Below are positions 1 through 6,752 of a stretch of 64,000 nt of DNA, piece by piece. The notes beneath the pieces are model-generated. The model was not told the origin of the DNA, did no database searches, and worked only from the letters and a program-made list of their open reading frames with translations. This DNA is from Ardenticatenaceae bacterium (GTDB lineage Bacteria > Chloroflexota > Anaerolineae > Promineifilales > Promineifilaceae): positions 62,001-126,000 of the forward strand of contig JACKBN010000011.1 of the NCBI GenBank assembly GCA_020634565.1, written 5' to 3'. Position 1 is the stretch's first letter; every line of letters begins with the position of its first letter. The position numbers were made by a program, and so were the translations under genes.

Positions 1-76
1 CCCCATACGCGGCGGCGCTGGTCTCGTCTCTCTGCCTGGCCTGTTGCAGCAACTGCTGCTCGTCTGTCAGCGTCAT
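1..76 (-). CDS. N-terminus of a probable ECF-type sigma factor (partial)
   Basis: Only the first 25 codons lie in the window, and the gene runs off the left edge. The reading begins MTLTDEQQLLQQARQRDE and continues into TSAAAYG. This resembles the start of region 2 of ECF sigma factors, in which a Leu/Gln-rich helix is followed by an acidic 'GDExAF' stretch. The family call is inferred from a very short segment. The ATG (complement of 74-76) is preceded on the minus strand by a purine-rich GGTAGGAAGC that could serve as a ribosome binding site. The neighbour at 260 is divergent. Confidence 0.45.
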   Translation of the reverse strand, partial: MTLTDEQQLLQQARQRDETSAAAYG

Positions 77-259
77 AAAGTGCTTCCTACCAGAGTGTAC
101 CGGAAAGGCGGCAAAAAGTTGCAAATCTATTTTGCCACAGGCTTGTGCTGAGCGAAGCCGAAGTAAAGCACAAAGGGATAAGAGAAATTAATCGGCGTAA
201 TCTGTGAAATCTGTGGATAGTTCCTTCGCCAAACGGCCGTTCCCCGGTACAATTCCCAC

Positions 260-1009
260 ATGTTCACTACACTGAATTCCACGCCTCGCTACTGGCTCAT
301 CGCCTTGCTCATTTTGTGGGCTGTTCTGCTATTTGGCGGCTTCATTTTTGGCCCCGCCGATCCTAGCCAGCGCATGCCCAAATGGACCCGCCTGACTTCC
401 TCCGCCGTGCTCGTTTTGGCCGGTTGGAGTTGGTTCCTCATCACTCGCCAAAACGCCGCCAATAGCTTTGTGCTGTGGCTAGCCATCGGCATGACGTTTG
501 GCTTTCTGGGCGATTTGTTCATGGCGGGCATGATGCCCGGCGGGCGCAATGTACTGGGCGGCATGGCCACCTTTGGCCTGGGGCACGTTGCCTACATCAT
601 CGGCATTTGGCGCTTTGGCAACCAGATTGGCTTGACTGATGGCTCGGCTCGCTGGGGGAGTTTGGTGGTTTGGTGGATTATTGGGGCGCTGGCCTGGTAT
701 TTTGTCGTCTTTCGCGGCCAGCAAGCCACCACGCTGCATTATGCGGCGCTGCCGTACGCGCTGCTGCTGGCCAGTACAGCCGGGATGGCTACCGGTTTGG
801 CCTTCCAGCAGGGCCAGTTCACCTGGCTGGCTGTTGGCGCCGCGCTTTTCCTCATCAGCGATCTCATTTTGGCCGCCCAACTGTTCAACGACCTGAGCTT
901 CCCGCTGATTGGCGATGTGATCTGGCTCACCTACGGCCCAGGCCAAATGTTGATTGTGTATTGTGCGGCAACGGCCGTTGCCCTCATCCAAAAATCAATG
1001 TCAACCTAA
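260..1009 (+). CDS. YhhN/TMEM86-family integral membrane protein (lysoplasmalogenase-like)
   Basis: The 249-residue product is almost entirely hydrophobic, with about seven to eight membrane segments. Family signatures are visible: GFLGDLF near residues 81-87, a GLGHVAY segment near 107-112, a LISDLILA segment near 200, and a C-terminal WLTYGPGQMLIVY stretch. The YhhN family includes the vertebrate lysoplasmalogenase TMEM86B, which hydrolyses the vinyl-ether bond of lysoplasmalogens; bacterial members are mostly uncharacterised. The ATG at 260 follows a CGGCCG palindrome and has no strong ribosome binding site. The gene stands alone between a divergent sigma-factor fragment and the cysM leader. 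Confidence 0.75.
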   Translation: MFTTLNSTPRYWLIALLILWAVLLFGGFIFGPADPSQRMPKWTRLTSSAVLVLAGWSWFLITRQNAANSFVLWLAIGMTFGFLGDLFMAGMMPGGRNVLGGMATFGLGHVAYIIGIWRFGNQIGLTDGSARWGSLVVWWIIGALAWYFVVFRGQQATTLHYAALPYALLLASTAGMATGLAFQQGQFTWLAVGAALFLISDLILAAQLFNDLSFPLIGDVIWLTYGPGQMLIVYCAATAVALIQKSMST

Positions 1010-1504
1010 CCACGTTTGGCTTCCCACTTTTTACTGTTCACTCAAACGTAAGAATCCCCAAGCACATCCCATCCTATAGGCATGCGGGAAAAGCTGACGC
1101 GAGTCCGTTTATCATTTTCTAACTTGACTCATGCAATCGCTTTGCTATACTCGCAACTGATTCAACAACAATAGCTTATCGAGACCTAACAGGTTTACTT
1201 ATAGACACAATAATCATTTGTGCCAAACTTGTTAGGTCATCAAAAACAACCGTGTGATTATGATGATTGGACAATATTGCAGGTGTATTGAGCGAGGGTG
1301 GTAACCATCGTTCAGAAACCTGAGAAAGATTTCTAAAAGCGTTCACCTGTGGACGCCGGAACGGTGGTAGCTGCTCTCGCGAAGCAACAGCGAGCATGGT
1401 TTGCTCTCCTTGTTGTCTCGCTAGCGAAATGCTGCGACCGTTTTTTGTTGGGTAGTATGTCTGCTGCCCCTGTTTAGAAATTAATCTTAGGAACACCTAC
1501 AATT
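1010..1504. other. 495-bp gene-free region upstream of cysM, possible leader
   Basis: I see no convincing gene here. The region holds the inverted repeat at 1183-1238. A string GGGTGGTAACC at 1296-1306 resembles, but does not match, the T-box core. A purine-rich AGAAAG lies at 1323-1328. CGGTGGTAGC (1362-1371) can pair imperfectly with GCTGCGACCG (1431-1440), which is followed by six T (1441-1446) and so resembles an intrinsic terminator about 60 bp before cysM. A structured leader controlling cysM is plausible but unproven. A 106-codon minus-strand reading at 1176-1496 looks spurious. Confidence 0.35.
1183..1238. repeat. Inverted repeat GACCTAACAGGTTT / AAACTTGTTAGGTC
   Basis: Two 14-bp arms (1183-1196 and 1225-1238) are complementary with one mismatch and separated by 28 bp. 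The same word, in the form GACCTGACAGGTT, builds a second element at 16123-16179, so this is a dispersed family rather than a local accident. Confidence 0.7.
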
Positions 1505-2455
1505 ATGTTGTCAACAATCAAAAATACACACATCCTTCCTTCTGCCACCACGTCCGTCAACAGCTTAGAAGCTCAGGTCGGGAATACGCCGCTGATTCGT
1601 TTGCAGAATACGGCCGTTGCCCACAACGTTCCCGACACCGTCGCCATTTATGCCAAAGCCGAATGGTTTAACCCCAGCGGCTCTGTGAAAGATCGCGCCG
1701 CTCTCAACATCATCCGCACCGCTGAGGAAAATGGTCAACTCCAGCCCGGCATGACGTTGCTAGACTCTACCTCTGGCAACATGGGCATTGCCTACGCCAT
1801 GCTCGGCGCAGCGCGCGGCTACCATGTCAAGCTCAGCTTGCCCAGCAACGCCAGCCCAGAACGCATTGCCATCCTCAAAGCGTATGGCGCAGAGCTCATC
1901 CTCACCGATCCGTTGGAAGGCTCCGATGGGGCGATTGTGGAAGCCCGTCGTCTGGCTGCCGAAGATCCCAGCCTGTACTATGCCAACCAGTACAACAATT
2001 CGGCTAACTGGCAGGCACACTACAAAAGCACTGCACCAGAAATCTGGCAGCAAACGCAGGGCAAGATCACCCATTTTGTGGCTGGTCTGGGCACGAGCGG
2101 TACCTTTACCGGCACCACGCGCCGCCTGAAAAAGTTTAATCCAAACATTCAGGCGCTGGCCATGCAGCCAGACAGCCCGTTTCATGGTCTGGAAGGGCTC
2201 AAGCACATGCCTTCGGCGCTTAAGCCAGGCATTTATGATGAAGATGTGGCTGACGAGCAGGTGACGGTGCGTACCGAAGACGCCCACGCAATGGCCCACT
2301 TTTTGGCGCGCAAAGAAGGGCTGTTTGTGGGTATCTCGGCCGCAGCAGCTGTGGTGGCCAGTGTGAATGTGGCCAAAACGTTGGATGAAGGCGTGGTGGT
2401 GACCATCTTGCCAGACAATGGCTTTAAATATTTAAGCGATAAGTTGTGGCAGTAA
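1505..2455 (+). CDS. cysM: Cysteine synthase, CysM type (probably CysO-dependent)
   Basis: This PLP-dependent beta-replacement enzyme has 316 residues, a normal length. NPSGSVKDRAA places the PLP-binding lysine at residue 62. STSGNMG (88-94) is the substrate/phosphate loop, and GLGTSGT (194-200) binds the cofactor phosphate. The segment ITHFVAGLGT and the overall C-terminal layout are close to what I recall of Mycobacterium CysM, which uses O-phosphoserine and thiocarboxylated CysO instead of sulfide. The downstream mec and cysO genes support that reading, although ordinary O-acetylserine sulfhydrylase activity cannot be excluded from sequence. The ATG at 1505 is preceded by AGGAACACC about 12 bp upstream. 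The gene lies before, and therefore outside, the SAM riboswitch unit. Confidence 0.9.
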   Translation: MLSTIKNTHILPSATTSVNSLEAQVGNTPLIRLQNTAVAHNVPDTVAIYAKAEWFNPSGSVKDRAALNIIRTAEENGQLQPGMTLLDSTSGNMGIAYAMLGAARGYHVKLSLPSNASPERIAILKAYGAELILTDPLEGSDGAIVEARRLAAEDPSLYYANQYNNSANWQAHYKSTAPEIWQQTQGKITHFVAGLGTSGTFTGTTRRLKKFNPNIQALAMQPDSPFHGLEGLKHMPSALKPGIYDEDVADEQVTVRTEDAHAMAHFLARKEGLFVGISAAAAVVASVNVAKTLDEGVVVTILPDNGFKYLSDKLWQ

Positions 2456-2466
2456 GTGCATTTACA

Positions 2467-2483
2467 AAGATTGGTCCAATCTT
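2467..2483. promoter_or_regulatory. Palindrome AAGATTGGTCCAATCTT (upstream copy)
   Basis: A perfect 17-bp palindrome around a central T, lying between cysM and the riboswitch promoter. A second copy is centred 46 bp downstream. It may be a repressor or activator site; no cognate regulator is evident in the window. Confidence 0.55.
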
Positions 2484-2513
2484 GGCTAAAGTTTTTGATA
2501 GCTATAGTTAATG

Positions 2514-2528
2514 AGATTGGACCAATCT
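2514..2528. promoter_or_regulatory. Palindrome AGATTGGACCAATCT (promoter-proximal copy)
   Basis: A perfect 15-bp palindrome around a central A that ends seven bases before the -35 box at 2536. Its position relative to the promoter suits an activator or a cooperative operator pair together with the copy at 2467. Imperfect relatives occur at 38295-38362. Confidence 0.55.
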
Positions 2529-2535
2529 AAATTTT

Positions 2536-2564
2536 TTGACGCTCCCAACCTGTTCTGCTAAGAT
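2536..2564 (+). promoter_or_regulatory. Sigma-70-type promoter for the SAM-riboswitch operon
   Basis: TTGACG (2536-2541) and TAAGAT (2559-2564) are separated by exactly 17 bp. Transcription would start near 2571, about 30 nt before the riboswitch P1 helix. Confidence 0.65.
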
Positions 2565-2599
2565 GGCGACCGCTGTAAAAAATCAAATAAGTTTGCCTA

Positions 2600-2719
2600 T
2601 CTTATCCAGAGAGGTTGAGGGAACGGCCCGATGACACCTCAGCAACCGCGACAGCCCCGGCTGGCGAAATGGTGCTAATTCCGTCAGTGCAGAATAGCTT
2701 CTGCACCTGAAAGATAAGA
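2600..2719 (+). promoter_or_regulatory. SAM-I (S-box) riboswitch
   Basis: The conserved S-box core is clear: an AGAGAGGTTGAGGG segment, then ACGGCCCGATGACACC, CAGCAACC, and GGTGCTAATTCC, all closed by helix P1 (TCTTATC at 2600-2606 with GATAAGA at 2713-2719). The 3' side of P1, AAAGATAAG (2710-2718), is exactly complementary to CTTATCTTT (2747-2755) inside the following terminator. Without S-adenosylmethionine that pairing would break the terminator and allow read-through; with SAM bound, P1 forms and transcription stops. It should therefore shut off mec-cysO-moeZ when SAM is plentiful. Confidence 0.95.
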
Positions 2720-2738
2720 CGATGGTTCTGAATTTCAG

Positions 2739-2772
2739 ACACCTTCCTTATCTTTACAGGAAGGTGTTTTTT
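2739..2772 (+). terminator. Riboswitch-controlled intrinsic terminator
   Basis: The stem ACACCTTCC (2739-2747) / GGAAGGTGT (2759-2767) is followed by a T run. The 5' base of the stem plus the loop (2747-2755) contains the sequence that competes with riboswitch helix P1. Confidence 0.9.
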
Positions 2773-2853
2773 ATTGAATTAGCCACAGATTCCGCAGTTT
2801 TTAATGTCTGACAAAAAGAGTCTGTGTAATCTGTGGACAGAAAAGAAAAAAGA

Positions 2854-3288
2854 ATGTTGACATTGAGTAAGGAAATTCACGAAGTAATTAAGGCACACGG
2901 GCAGGCATCGTATCCGTTTGAGGGATGCGGGCTGCTGTTGGGGCAAGCGGCACCAGGCAAGAACGTGGTGCAAGAGATTCGCCCGATGGAAAACGTGTGG
3001 CCGAACGAAGCTGAAAAGCCGATTCGCTTTAGCATCGACCCAAAAGCGTGGCAGCAGGTGGAGCTGGAAGCGATGATGGCTGGCTTGGATGTGATCGGCA
3101 TTTTTCACAGCCATCCGGATGATGTGCCGGTGGCTTCGCCGCGTGATTTGGCCTGGGCCAGCTGGCCGGGCTATTCCTATTTGATTACCCAGGTGTTAAA
3201 AGGCGAACCGACCTACAGCCAGTCGTGGCAGCTGGCTGAGGATCGGTCTGGCTTTTTGGAAGAAGAGATTGTTGAAACTAAGAACTAA
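2854..3288 (+). CDS. mec: JAMM/MPN+ metalloprotease, Mec-like (CysO-cysteine peptidase)
   Basis: The 144-residue JAMM domain has all catalytic elements: Glu23 in PFEGCG, HSH at residues 85-87, Ser95 and Asp98, fitting the E...HxH-x7-S-x2-D zinc site. In mycobacteria the homologue Mec cleaves cysteine from the C-terminus of the carrier CysO after CysM has added it. In other bacteria a similar protease processes a carrier for homocysteine synthesis. I chose ATG 2854; an in-frame GTG at 2833 lies in a repeat-like sequence (TCTGTGTAATCTGTGG). This is the first gene behind the SAM riboswitch, 16 bp before cysO. Confidence 0.9.
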   Translation: MLTLSKEIHEVIKAHGQASYPFEGCGLLLGQAAPGKNVVQEIRPMENVWPNEAEKPIRFSIDPKAWQQVELEAMMAGLDVIGIFHSHPDDVPVASPRDLAWASWPGYSYLITQVLKGEPTYSQSWQLAEDRSGFLEEEIVETKN

Positions 3289-3304
3289 ACAGGAGAGAGA
3301 AACC

Positions 3305-3574
3305 ATGCCTACAATTCGTATACCTACCCCGCTACGTCCGTATTCCGGCAACAACGCCACCGTGAAAGTGAGTGGCTCTGACGTAAGCAGCGCCCTGAAT
3401 GATCTGACGCAGCAGTACCCTGACTTGCGCCAGCATCTGTTTGAAAATGACGAGCTGCGCAGCTTTGTCAACATCTACCTGAACCAGGAAGATGTGCGCT
3501 ACCTGGATGGCCCGGAAACGGCCGTTGGCGAAAACGATACCCTGATGATTATTCCTTCCATCGCCGGAGGCTAA
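3305..3574 (+). CDS. cysO: ThiS/MoaD-type sulfur carrier protein, CysO-like
   Basis: A ubiquitin-like protein of 89 residues that ends in the required di-glycine (IPSIAGG). The C-terminal Gly is adenylated and thiocarboxylated by a MoeZ-type E1. MPTIRIPTPLRPYSG and FVNIYLNQEDVRYLDG closely match the mycobacterial CysO pattern. The ATG at 3305 follows AGGAGAGAGAAACC; a longer in-frame start at 3269 would overlap mec and is less likely. The gene lies between its protease (mec) and, further down, its activating enzyme (moeZ). Confidence 0.92.
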   Translation: MPTIRIPTPLRPYSGNNATVKVSGSDVSSALNDLTQQYPDLRQHLFENDELRSFVNIYLNQEDVRYLDGPETAVGENDTLMIIPSIAGG

Positions 3575-3575
3575 G

Positions 3576-3640
3576 GTCCGTAAGCGGTAATCAGTAATCG
3601 GTATTCGGTTTACCGATTACCGTTCACCGATCACGGTTCC
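3576..3640. repeat. GGTAATC-word hairpin repeat
   Basis: Degenerate direct copies of GGTAATCAGTAATCGG face reverse-complement copies (ACCGATTACCG), giving a potential long hairpin between cysO and the DUF4395 gene. It belongs to a dispersed family (4112, 4570, 6677, 12887, 61505, 62390). Confidence 0.7.
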
Positions 3641-3665
3641 CCGGCTGGAGATTGGAGAAAAAGAA

Positions 3666-4121
3666 ATGAGCACCCCGAAAGAAAGAAAAGTCGATCACTC
3701 TGCTTTGCGAGTGAACCAGGCATTCATTATTGGTTTGAGCATTTTGGCATTCTTGCTGGATGCCGTCTGGTTGGCGGCGTTTGTGGGGTTGGTGATGCTG
3801 GTGGGAACGGCCGTTCCCAGCCTGGCCCTGTTCAAACGCATCTACCAACATTTTTTGCGCCCATCTGGACTGGTGAAGCCGGACGTGATTGTCGATAACC
3901 CGGAACCGCACCGCTTCGCCCAGGGCTTTGGCGGCGTGGTGGTCGCGTTGGCGGTTGTTGCTTTGCTGGCTGGACTGCCCATCCTTGGTTGGGGCTTGGT
4001 CTGGCTGGTTATTGCCCTGGCTGCGCTTAACCTGTTTTTGGGCTTTTGCGCGGGCTGCTTTGTCTATTATCAACTCAACAAGCTGGGTCTGCCCGGTTTT
4101 CGCGTAAACCCGATTCGGTAA
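3666..4121 (+). CDS. DUF4395 membrane protein
   Basis: This 151-residue protein has about four membrane segments, in two pairs around residues 20-52 and 90-140. The DUF4395 marks are visible: an early VRxNQ-like 'LRVNQAF', the central NPEPHRFAQGFGG, and CAGCFVYYQL near the C-terminus with two cysteines. The family is often found next to thioredoxins, rhodaneses and MoeZ-like proteins. Its molecular role is unknown; a membrane step in sulfur transfer or transport is inferred from context. The start ATG 3666 follows GGAGAAAAAGAA. The stop codon and last codons fall inside the next GGTAATC repeat. Confidence 0.85.
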   Translation: MSTPKERKVDHSALRVNQAFIIGLSILAFLLDAVWLAAFVGLVMLVGTAVPSLALFKRIYQHFLRPSGLVKPDVIVDNPEPHRFAQGFGGVVVALAVVALLAGLPILGWGLVWLVIALAALNLFLGFCAGCFVYYQLNKLGLPGFRVNPIR

Positions 4122-4181
4122 ACGGTAATCCGTAATCGGTACTCCGATTACCGACCACCGATTACGGATTACGGATAACGA
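4112..4181. repeat. GGTAATC-word hairpin repeat
   Basis: CGGTAATCCGTAATCGG is followed by reverse-complement units such as CCGATTACC and CCGATTACGGATTACGG. The repeat contains the last codons and stop of the DUF4395 gene and ends just before the thioredoxin start. Confidence 0.7.
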
Positions 4182-4184
4182 AAA

Positions 4185-4568
4185 ATGATAGAAAGACTAC
4201 TTATCACAACTTTACTCATCATGCTCGGCACGACGGCCTACGCTACGTTTAAGCGGCGGCATGTGCGGGTGCTGGGTGATTTGGAAACTGCCGTTTCCAA
4301 AATCCCTACCATTCTTTATTTTGCCAGCGATAGCTGCGCTGCCTGCCCCAGCCAGGCGCGATATTTGGAGCAGCTATTGGCGCAATGGCAAGAAGAGTTG
4401 GTGATTCAAAAAATTGATACCGAGGTGGAACCGGAAACGGCCGTAAAATACGGCGTTTTCACCCTGCCCACCACCATTCTCATTGACCAGCAAGGCGACG
4501 TGCGCGAGATCAACTATGGCCTCACGCATACTCACAAGCTTACGCAGCAAGTTGCCAGCCTGGCCTAA
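4185..4568 (+). CDS. Membrane-anchored thioredoxin-like protein
   Basis: The 127-residue product has an N-terminal membrane anchor (residues 4-22) followed by a thioredoxin fold. The redox motif is S-C51-A-A-C54-P, and the cis-proline loop is TLPTT near residue 95. Thioredoxins of this layout reduce disulfides on the outer face of the membrane or hand electrons to sulfur-relay partners. The position between DUF4395 and moeZ suggests a role in sulfur handling; the partner is not evident. The gene is flanked on both sides by hairpin repeats, so co-transcription with cysO depends on read-through. The ATG at 4185 lacks a strong Shine-Dalgarno. Confidence 0.85.
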   Translation: MIERLLITTLLIMLGTTAYATFKRRHVRVLGDLETAVSKIPTILYFASDSCAACPSQARYLEQLLAQWQEELVIQKIDTEVEPETAVKYGVFTLPTTILIDQQGDVREINYGLTHTHKLTQQVASLA

Positions 4569-4569
4569 A

Positions 4570-4636
4570 TTTAAATTACTCAATTACCCAATTACTTAAT
4601 TACGACTCGTAATTGGTAATTAGTAATTGGGTAATG
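4570..4636. repeat. AATTAC-word hairpin repeat
   Basis: AATTACTCAATTACCCAATT and its reverse complement TAATTGGGTAAT form a long potential hairpin. This is the AT-rich version of the GGTAATC repeat. It ends about 15 bp before the moeZ start. Confidence 0.65.
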
Positions 4637-4650
4637 ACACGGAGACTTTT

Positions 4651-5862
4651 ATGAGCAGCAAAACCTTAATAGACCCGGCGGCCATCGCTGATGTAAGCCT
4701 GTCGCATGAAGAAGTGCAGCGCTACAGCCGCCACCTGATCATGCCTGAAGTCGGCATGGAGGGGCAGAAAAAGCTCAAAGCGGCCAGCGTCTTGTTGATT
4801 GGCGCGGGTGGGCTTGGTTCACCCCTGGCGATGTATTTGGCGGCAGCGGGAATCGGCCGTATTGGCCTGGTGGATTTTGACATTGTGGATTATACAAATC
4901 TGCAACGCCAGATTATTCACGGCACCAAAGACGTGGGGCGTCCCAAGTTGGACAGCGCCAAAGATCGCATTCTGGACATCAATCCGCATGTTCAGGTTGA
5001 TACCTACGAAGTGCCACTGACTTCTGACAATGCGCTGGAGCTGTTCGAGCCATACGACATCATCATCGACGGCACGGACAACTTCCCCACGCGCTACCTC
5101 ACCAACGACGCCTGTGTGCTGCTGGGCAAACCGAACGTCTACGGCAGCATCTTCCGTTTTGAGGGGCAGGCTTCCGTCTTTTACGCCAAAGAGGGGCCGT
5201 GTTACCGCTGCCTCTTCCCGGAACCGCCGCCGCCAGGATTGGTACCCAGCTGCGCCGAGGGCGGTGTGCTCGGTATTTTGCCCGGCACGATTGGGGCCAT
5301 TCAGGCCACAGAAGCGGTGAAGCTGATTTTGGGCGTTGGTGAACCGATGATCGGCCGTTTGCTGCTGTACGATGCCCTGAACATGGAGTTTGACCAGGTG
5401 AACCTGCGTAAAAACCCCAACTGCCCGGTGTGCAGCGAGCATCCAACGCTGACCGAGCTGATCGATTACGAGCAGTTCTGCGGCATGCCCGCCCACGACA
5501 ACAGCCATTTTTCGGCCGTGGAAACCAGCGGCGACCATGTGCCAGAGCTGACGCCAGCGCAGTTAAAAGCGCGGCTGGATGCTGGCGACAATCTGTACAT
5601 TCTGGACGTGCGTGAGCCGCACGAATGGGACATTGCCAACCTGAGCCATTTGGGTGCACACCTGATTCCCAAAGGGCAGGTGGTAAATCGGCTCAACGAG
5701 CTGGACACAGCGCAGGAAATTGTGGTGCAGTGCCGCTCTGGCGCGCGCAGTGCCGACATCGTGCGCGAATTGCAGAAGCACGGCTTTAAGAAGCTGTGGA
5801 ATTTGGACGGCGGCATTAATCGCTGGGCCAAAGAGATCGAACCCGAACTGCCAACCTATTAA
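4651..5862 (+). CDS. moeZ: MoeZ/MoeB-like E1 adenylyltransferase-sulfurtransferase with rhodanese domain
   Basis: This 403-residue protein combines a ThiF/E1 domain with a C-terminal rhodanese. Visible features are the nucleotide loop GAGGLGS (51-57), an Arg finger region NLQRQ (83-87), zinc cysteines C184/C187 and C258/C261, and C201 in the mobile loop. The rhodanese domain begins near DVREPHEWD and carries its persulfide cysteine at C361 (QCRSGARS). MoeZ adenylates the C-terminal Gly of CysO or MoaD and transfers sulfur from the rhodanese persulfide to make the thiocarboxylate. ATG 4651 is used, with CGGAGACTTTT upstream; a TTG at 4627 would be unusual. Confidence 0.93.
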   Translation: MSSKTLIDPAAIADVSLSHEEVQRYSRHLIMPEVGMEGQKKLKAASVLLIGAGGLGSPLAMYLAAAGIGRIGLVDFDIVDYTNLQRQIIHGTKDVGRPKLDSAKDRILDINPHVQVDTYEVPLTSDNALELFEPYDIIIDGTDNFPTRYLTNDACVLLGKPNVYGSIFRFEGQASVFYAKEGPCYRCLFPEPPPPGLVPSCAEGGVLGILPGTIGAIQATEAVKLILGVGEPMIGRLLLYDALNMEFDQVNLRKNPNCPVCSEHPTLTELIDYEQFCGMPAHDNSHFSAVETSGDHVPELTPAQLKARLDAGDNLYILDVREPHEWDIANLSHLGAHLIPKGQVVNRLNELDTAQEIVVQCRSGARSADIVRELQKHGFKKLWNLDGGINRWAKEIEPELPTY

Positions 5863-5868
5863 AATTTG

Positions 5869-5924
5869 GCCATAGCGGGCATAGAGATGAGGAATACCTC
5901 CTCATTTTCTATGCCCGCTATGGC
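5869..5924. repeat. Long inverted repeat after moeZ
   Basis: The arms GCCATAGCGGGCATAGA (5869-5885) and TCTATGCCCGCTATGGC (5908-5924) are perfect 17-bp complements, with a smaller ATGAGG/CCTCAT stem nested between them. There is no T run, so it may act as a transcript 3' end or as an extragenic element. Confidence 0.75.
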
Positions 5925-6053
5925 GGCCCCTCTTGTCAACCGTTTTATAGATTTAGCCCCCTTTGTTTAGGACAATTGATGTTTGCATTTGGCAACGCCA
6001 CTGATTTATGGTGTGGTGGGTTGCGATTTTGTTCATACTTAAGGAGGCAAATT

Positions 6054-6671
6054 TTGAAGAAATCTCTATTTGTTTTGTTCTTTTTATTGGTGGGATTAGG
6101 AACGGCCGCTTGCGACAGCGATAGTGGTGGCGGTGGTATAGCCCCGCCCAGCGATCCGGCCGAGTTGAAAAGTTTTCATCTGGCAGAAGTATGCACCGGC
6201 ACGGTGATTGACGTGTCGCCCGAATACGACGCCAGCAGCAGCGGCCCCCATCTCATCGCCCTGTATAGCCAAAACTCCTTTGATGGTGATGTGTACGACT
6301 TAATGTTTCCATCCTCCACAGAACTGCCGGAAGCGTGGACGGTGCCCGTAGGCGAGGCCTTCACCGATGTTGAGCTGGTAGGCTGCCTGGCGCGCACGCA
6401 GGAAACGCTTGTGGAAACGTGCGAAGGGTACGAATTGGATGAGACAGATGAGATGGGCACGGTTGAACTTTATGATGCGGTTTACGAACTGACGATTTAC
6501 TCAGCCAAGTCGGGCGAGGTGCTGGGTACGGAAACCATCGAGACGTTTATGGATGAATGCCCCTCGTTTGTGATGTTCTCTACGGGTTCTGGCGAAGATT
6601 TAGTGGAGGAACGGTTTGGTCAGCCCAATGATCAGCTTGTAAATCTGGTAGAATCGTACGTGAATCCGTAA
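6054..6671 (+). CDS. Lipoprotein of unknown function
   Basis: The 205-residue product starts at TTG 6054 behind a full AAGGAGG (6041-6047), the best ribosome binding site in the region. The N-terminus is Lys-Lys followed by a hydrophobic stretch and the lipobox LGTAAC, so a mature lipid-anchored Cys followed by an Asp/Ser/Gly linker is expected. The rest is acidic, with paired cysteines (EVCTGTV, VGCLART, ETCEGY, DECPSF) that could form disulfides outside the membrane. I recognise no domain. Confidence 0.75.
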   Translation: MKKSLFVLFFLLVGLGTAACDSDSGGGGIAPPSDPAELKSFHLAEVCTGTVIDVSPEYDASSSGPHLIALYSQNSFDGDVYDLMFPSSTELPEAWTVPVGEAFTDVELVGCLARTQETLVETCEGYELDETDEMGTVELYDAVYELTIYSAKSGEVLGTETIETFMDECPSFVMFSTGSGEDLVEERFGQPNDQLVNLVESYVNP

Positions 6672-6676
6672 GACAT

Positions 6677-6732
6677 GTAATTGGGTAATTGAGTAATTAT
6701 GCGTTTACCCAATTACTCGATTACCCAATTAT
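6677..6732. repeat. AATTAC-word hairpin repeat
   Basis: GTAATTGGGTAATTGAGTAA pairs with TTACCCAATTACTCGATTAC further on, a potential hairpin of more than 20 bp between the lipoprotein and the phosphatase gene. Confidence 0.65.
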
Positions 6733-6752
6733 TTTTCAGTCAGGAAAGGTTT

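Noticed and set aside
1176..1496. 106-codon minus-strand ORF upstream of cysM
   Set aside because: No ribosome binding site, no recognisable domain, and it covers an inverted repeat and a probable leader structure.
4627..4650. Upstream TTG start for moeZ
   Set aside because: It lies at the end of a repeat element and has no ribosome binding site, whereas ATG 4651 has one and matches the family start.
3576..6732. CRISPR array suggested by repeated GATTAC units
   Set aside because: Units are degenerate, very short, lack unique spacers of even length, occur in both orientations as hairpins, and no cas gene is present.
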